Source of the DNA: Paraprevotella sp.
Lineage (GTDB): Bacteria; Bacteroidota; Bacteroidia; Bacteroidales; Bacteroidaceae
Reading direction: 5' to 3'
Assembly (NCBI GenBank): GCA_021205005.1
Contig: JAJPYK010000143.1
Coordinates: forward strand, 1-6,575
DNA: 6,575 nt
Within the stretch, counting starts at the first letter, position 1. Each line of letters opens with the position of its first letter. The notes under the pieces were generated by a model that did no database searches, was not told where the DNA came from, and saw only the letters and a program-made list of their open reading frames with translations. Below, piece after piece: positions 4,557 through 6,575 of this stretch. The position numbers and the translations under genes were made by a program.

Positions 4557-6575
4557 AGTCTCTTTTGAAGTTCGGATGGATGATGGGATAATGCCGACGG
4601 GCATCGTCATAGGCCGGATGAATGGCTTTCATACCTCCGTCCAGACGCAAAATGAAATAGTCGAAATTCAAGCGCAAGCCCAAACCATAGGCCACGGCTA
4701 TCTCACGCCAAAAACTTTTCAGGCGGAATTGTCCGCCGGGCTGTTCGGCATAGTTGCGAATCGTCCAAATATTACCGGCATCTACAAATACGGCCCCGTT
4801 CAATTTCCAGAAAAGAAAAGTACGATACTCCGCATTCATATCCAGTTTAATATCTCCGGTTTGATTGATAAAGTCGATGCGTCCGTCGCCTCCCATGAAA
4901 CGACCGGGCCCTAACTCCCGGACCGACCAACCACGCACGCTATTAGCCCCCCCGCTGAAATATCTTTTTTCATAAGGCAAAATCGAAGAGTTGCCGTAAG
5001 GATAAGCTACTCCCAGACCGAAATGCAAGGCTAATGAGTTGCGATCGTCGAAACGAAAACTCTTGCTCACGTCAAAATCTCCTTTCACATACTGGGCATA
5101 AGCGATGCTGAACAAAGTATATTGGTTGTTATTGTTCCGGCTCGTCCCGAACAGATTGGACAAACCGTAAAGCAGATTACCCGACGACTCTATATTAAAA
5201 CGGATACCCAAAGCATTGCTACCATAATCGGCAATACTCGTCGCGTTGCGCTGAGAGTTATAGGTGAAACTGTAGCCCAGGCCCATAATGAACAGATTCT
5301 CATAGTTATAACGAAGAATCGCATTACGATCGGTTTCGTTCTCCAAATAATCATGACGGAAGGTCTCCGAAATCCAAGGCATGAATACATAATTCAGATC
5401 GATCAGATCAACACGGTGAGACCATAGCCCGTTCGGACTTTGCCAACGATAACGCAACGAAGAAGTCAATACCCGCCGATGAAATTCGGGACGATTCTGG
5501 GAGTCATATAATAAGGAGATCTCAGAAGTGGCTTTCGTCAGACCGCGATCGAGCCGGCTGAAACGGAAAATCCTGAAATTGGGTAATGTCAATCCCGTCT
5601 CCACACTGACTTCCATATAATTTTGATCGCTATACCCTTCCAAACCGGTAATCGCCTCGGAAGCCCCGCGCAACTTCAAATAGAAAAGTTCAGAACCGCG
5701 AAACAAGTTCCGGTTTTGATAAGTAAACATCACAGCCGCGCCCAAATCTCCGGAGGAATTGGTTCCTTCCAACTCTACACCGAGCGAACGGGGCTTGTTT
5801 TCGTGAATGGTGATGAAGCAGTCCAGCAAATCAGGCAACGAATCGTTTTCCACCATCTTGATATTAGAAAACATCACAGCCCCCAGTCGTCCGAAGTTGC
5901 TGTACGTACGCTGCACATCGTGTTCACGGTAAAGCTGTCCGGGACGGATCTCATTATTACTCGTAAAGACGGAAGGCCGGAAAGGCAATTTAGACCTATA
6001 ATAAATAGGAACGCCCTGATATACGATGCTGTCCAACGCCATCGTATCGCGTCGCGCGTCGAAAAGCTGAGCATCTCCGGAAAAAGATACGCTACGAATC
6101 TTGTAACGACGATGAGGCTCAGGTTCGCTATCCGTCGAACTTCGGTACAGGGGCATCACCACATCCAGATCCACCTCACCGTGCCCCACACAGGTATCAG
6201 CCTCGAAACGTACATAATCCTTGTTGAACTTATAATAGCCGTTATTTTGCAAACGCGAACTGATCCGGCTGCGTTCCTGATCGAGCACATTCAAATCAAA
6301 AGGCATCCCGACTCGCAAAAGAGACTGATCGGCCCGCTCACGCACAACCCGATCTACCGCCGAGTCTTCAATATGGTAACGAATATCCCTCACCTTATAC
6401 CGTTCTCCCGGAGTCACGTTGTAAGACAACCACACTTTTTTGCCTTTCACCGTTCTTTTTTGTTCCACCCGGGCATGGAGATAGCCCAGATTCTTTACGG
6501 CCAAAAGCATATTATCTCCCGAACGGTTGGCCTGTACCGTATCAAAAATGACCGGAGCCTCGCCCATACGTTGCA
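4522..6575 (-). CDS. TamL-like BamA/TamA (Omp85) family outer membrane assembly protein, 5' end outside window
   Basis: Omp85-family protein that folds as a 16-strand outer-membrane barrel with periplasmic POTRA-like repeats. In Bacteroidota the lipoprotein form is called TamL and is thought to work with TamB in outer-membrane assembly. At least 683 residues are encoded here. The first Met in the window (6567) is probably internal, because the frame stays open to the edge (Gln-Arg precede it) and the lipoprotein signal and first POTRA region are missing. The visible part begins with POTRA-like segments (about residues 15-260 from that Met, e.g. AVKNLGYLHARV and NNGYYKF). The barrel starts near GVELEGTNSSGDLG (263-276). 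The L6 signature GGANSVRGW (539-547) carries the conserved VRG(F/W) arginine, and FVDAGNIW (594-601) is a typical strand. The protein ends in Phe (FAVGLPF), as barrel beta-signals do. Length and motifs are intact with no frameshift. BamA itself is less likely because this region matches the TamL type better. Confidence 0.87.
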   Translation of the reverse strand, partial: QRMGEAPVIFDTVQANRSGDNMLLAVKNLGYLHARVEQKRTVKGKKVWLSYNVTPGERYKVRDIRYHIEDSAVDRVVRERADQSLLRVGMPFDLNVLDQERSRISSRLQNNGYYKFNKDYVRFEADTCVGHGEVDLDVVMPLYRSSTDSEPEPHRRYKIRSVSFSGDAQLFDARRDTMALDSIVYQGVPIYYRSKLPFRPSVFTSNNEIRPGQLYREHDVQRTYSNFGRLGAVMFSNIKMVENDSLPDLLDCFITIHENKPRSLGVELEGTNSSGDLGAAVMFTYQNRNLFRGSELFYLKLRGASEAITGLEGYSDQNYMEVSVETGLTLPNFRIFRFSRLDRGLTKATSEISLLYDSQNRPEFHRRVLTSSLRYRWQSPNGLWSHRVDLIDLNYVFMPWISETFRHDYLENETDRNAILRYNYENLFIMGLGYSFTYNSQRNATSIADYGSNALGIRFNIESSGNLLYGLSNLFGTSRNNNNQYTLFSIAYAQYVKGDFDVSKSFRFDDRNSLALHFGLGVAYPYGNSSILPYEKRYFSGGANSVRGWSVRELGPGRFMGGDGRIDFINQTGDIKLDMNAEYRTFLFWKLNGAVFVDAGNIWTIRNYAEQPGGQFRLKSFWREIAVAYGLGLRLNFDYFILRLDGGMKAIHPAYDDARRHYPIIHPNFKRDFTLHFAVGLPF

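Noticed and set aside
4591..4604. Hairpin ATGCC-GACG-GGCAT just past the lipoprotein gene, considered as its terminator
   Set aside because: No T run follows on the plus strand, and the sequence codes for residues near the C-terminus of tamL on the other strand.
5122..5427. 101-codon plus-strand frame, and similar small frames, opposite tamL
   Set aside because: tamL is intact with clear Omp85 motifs across these positions. The antisense frames show no motif, promoter or start context.
1..6575. Search for CRISPR repeats, insertion-sequence ends, toxin-antitoxin or phage genes
   Set aside because: No regularly spaced repeats, transposase or integrase motifs, terminal inverted repeats with target duplications, or small paired genes were seen. 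The region reads as ordinary core chromosome.

Overview
The window looks like ordinary chromosomal DNA of a Bacteroidota bacterium, most likely order Bacteroidales (Bacteroides or a near relative). Three things point there. First, promoters have the phylum's own form, a -7 box TAnnTTTG with TTTG or TTG about 20 bases upstream, rather than E. coli-like -35/-10 boxes. Second, there is a TamL-type outer-membrane assembly protein. Third, there is a small lipoprotein whose acidic residues after the lipid cysteine resemble the Bacteroidota surface-export signal. No mobile element, CRISPR array, phage gene or defence system was seen.

Layout from left to right. Positions 1-244 hold no convincing gene, only a weak terminator candidate. 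Positions 245-2713 are a two-gene minus-strand operon: an aspartate-type PLP aminotransferase (1508-2713), then, 18 bases downstream, a LolC/LolE-family permease (245-1489). The operon has its own promoter just upstream of the aminotransferase. Next is tRNA-Lys(CTT) on the minus strand (2848-2920), with a clear promoter and a clear intrinsic terminator. A perfect 10-bp inverted repeat overlaps that promoter. Then comes a YycJ/WalJ-like metallo-beta-lactamase-fold hydrolase on the minus strand (2999-3802). Its start is set by a textbook promoter lying inside the longer open frame.

The 3803-4106 gap separates this gene from a divergent plus-strand gene, a 149-residue lipoprotein (4107-4556). 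That gene converges on, and overlaps by 35 bases, the 3' end of a large minus-strand gene for a TamL/BamA-family Omp85 protein (4522 to beyond 6575). The 5' end of that gene lies outside the window.

Functionally, the permease (lipoprotein release), the TamL-like barrel protein (outer-membrane assembly) and the lipoprotein (probably outer membrane, possibly surface-exposed) share an envelope theme. They are nevertheless in separate transcription units and no joint role is shown. The aminotransferase, hydrolase and tRNA are housekeeping genes. I found no clearly new system. The observations most worth checking are the facing promoter boxes at 2941-2968, the convergent overlap with a terminator-like hairpin around the tamL stop codon, and the lipoprotein with its possible surface-export signal.
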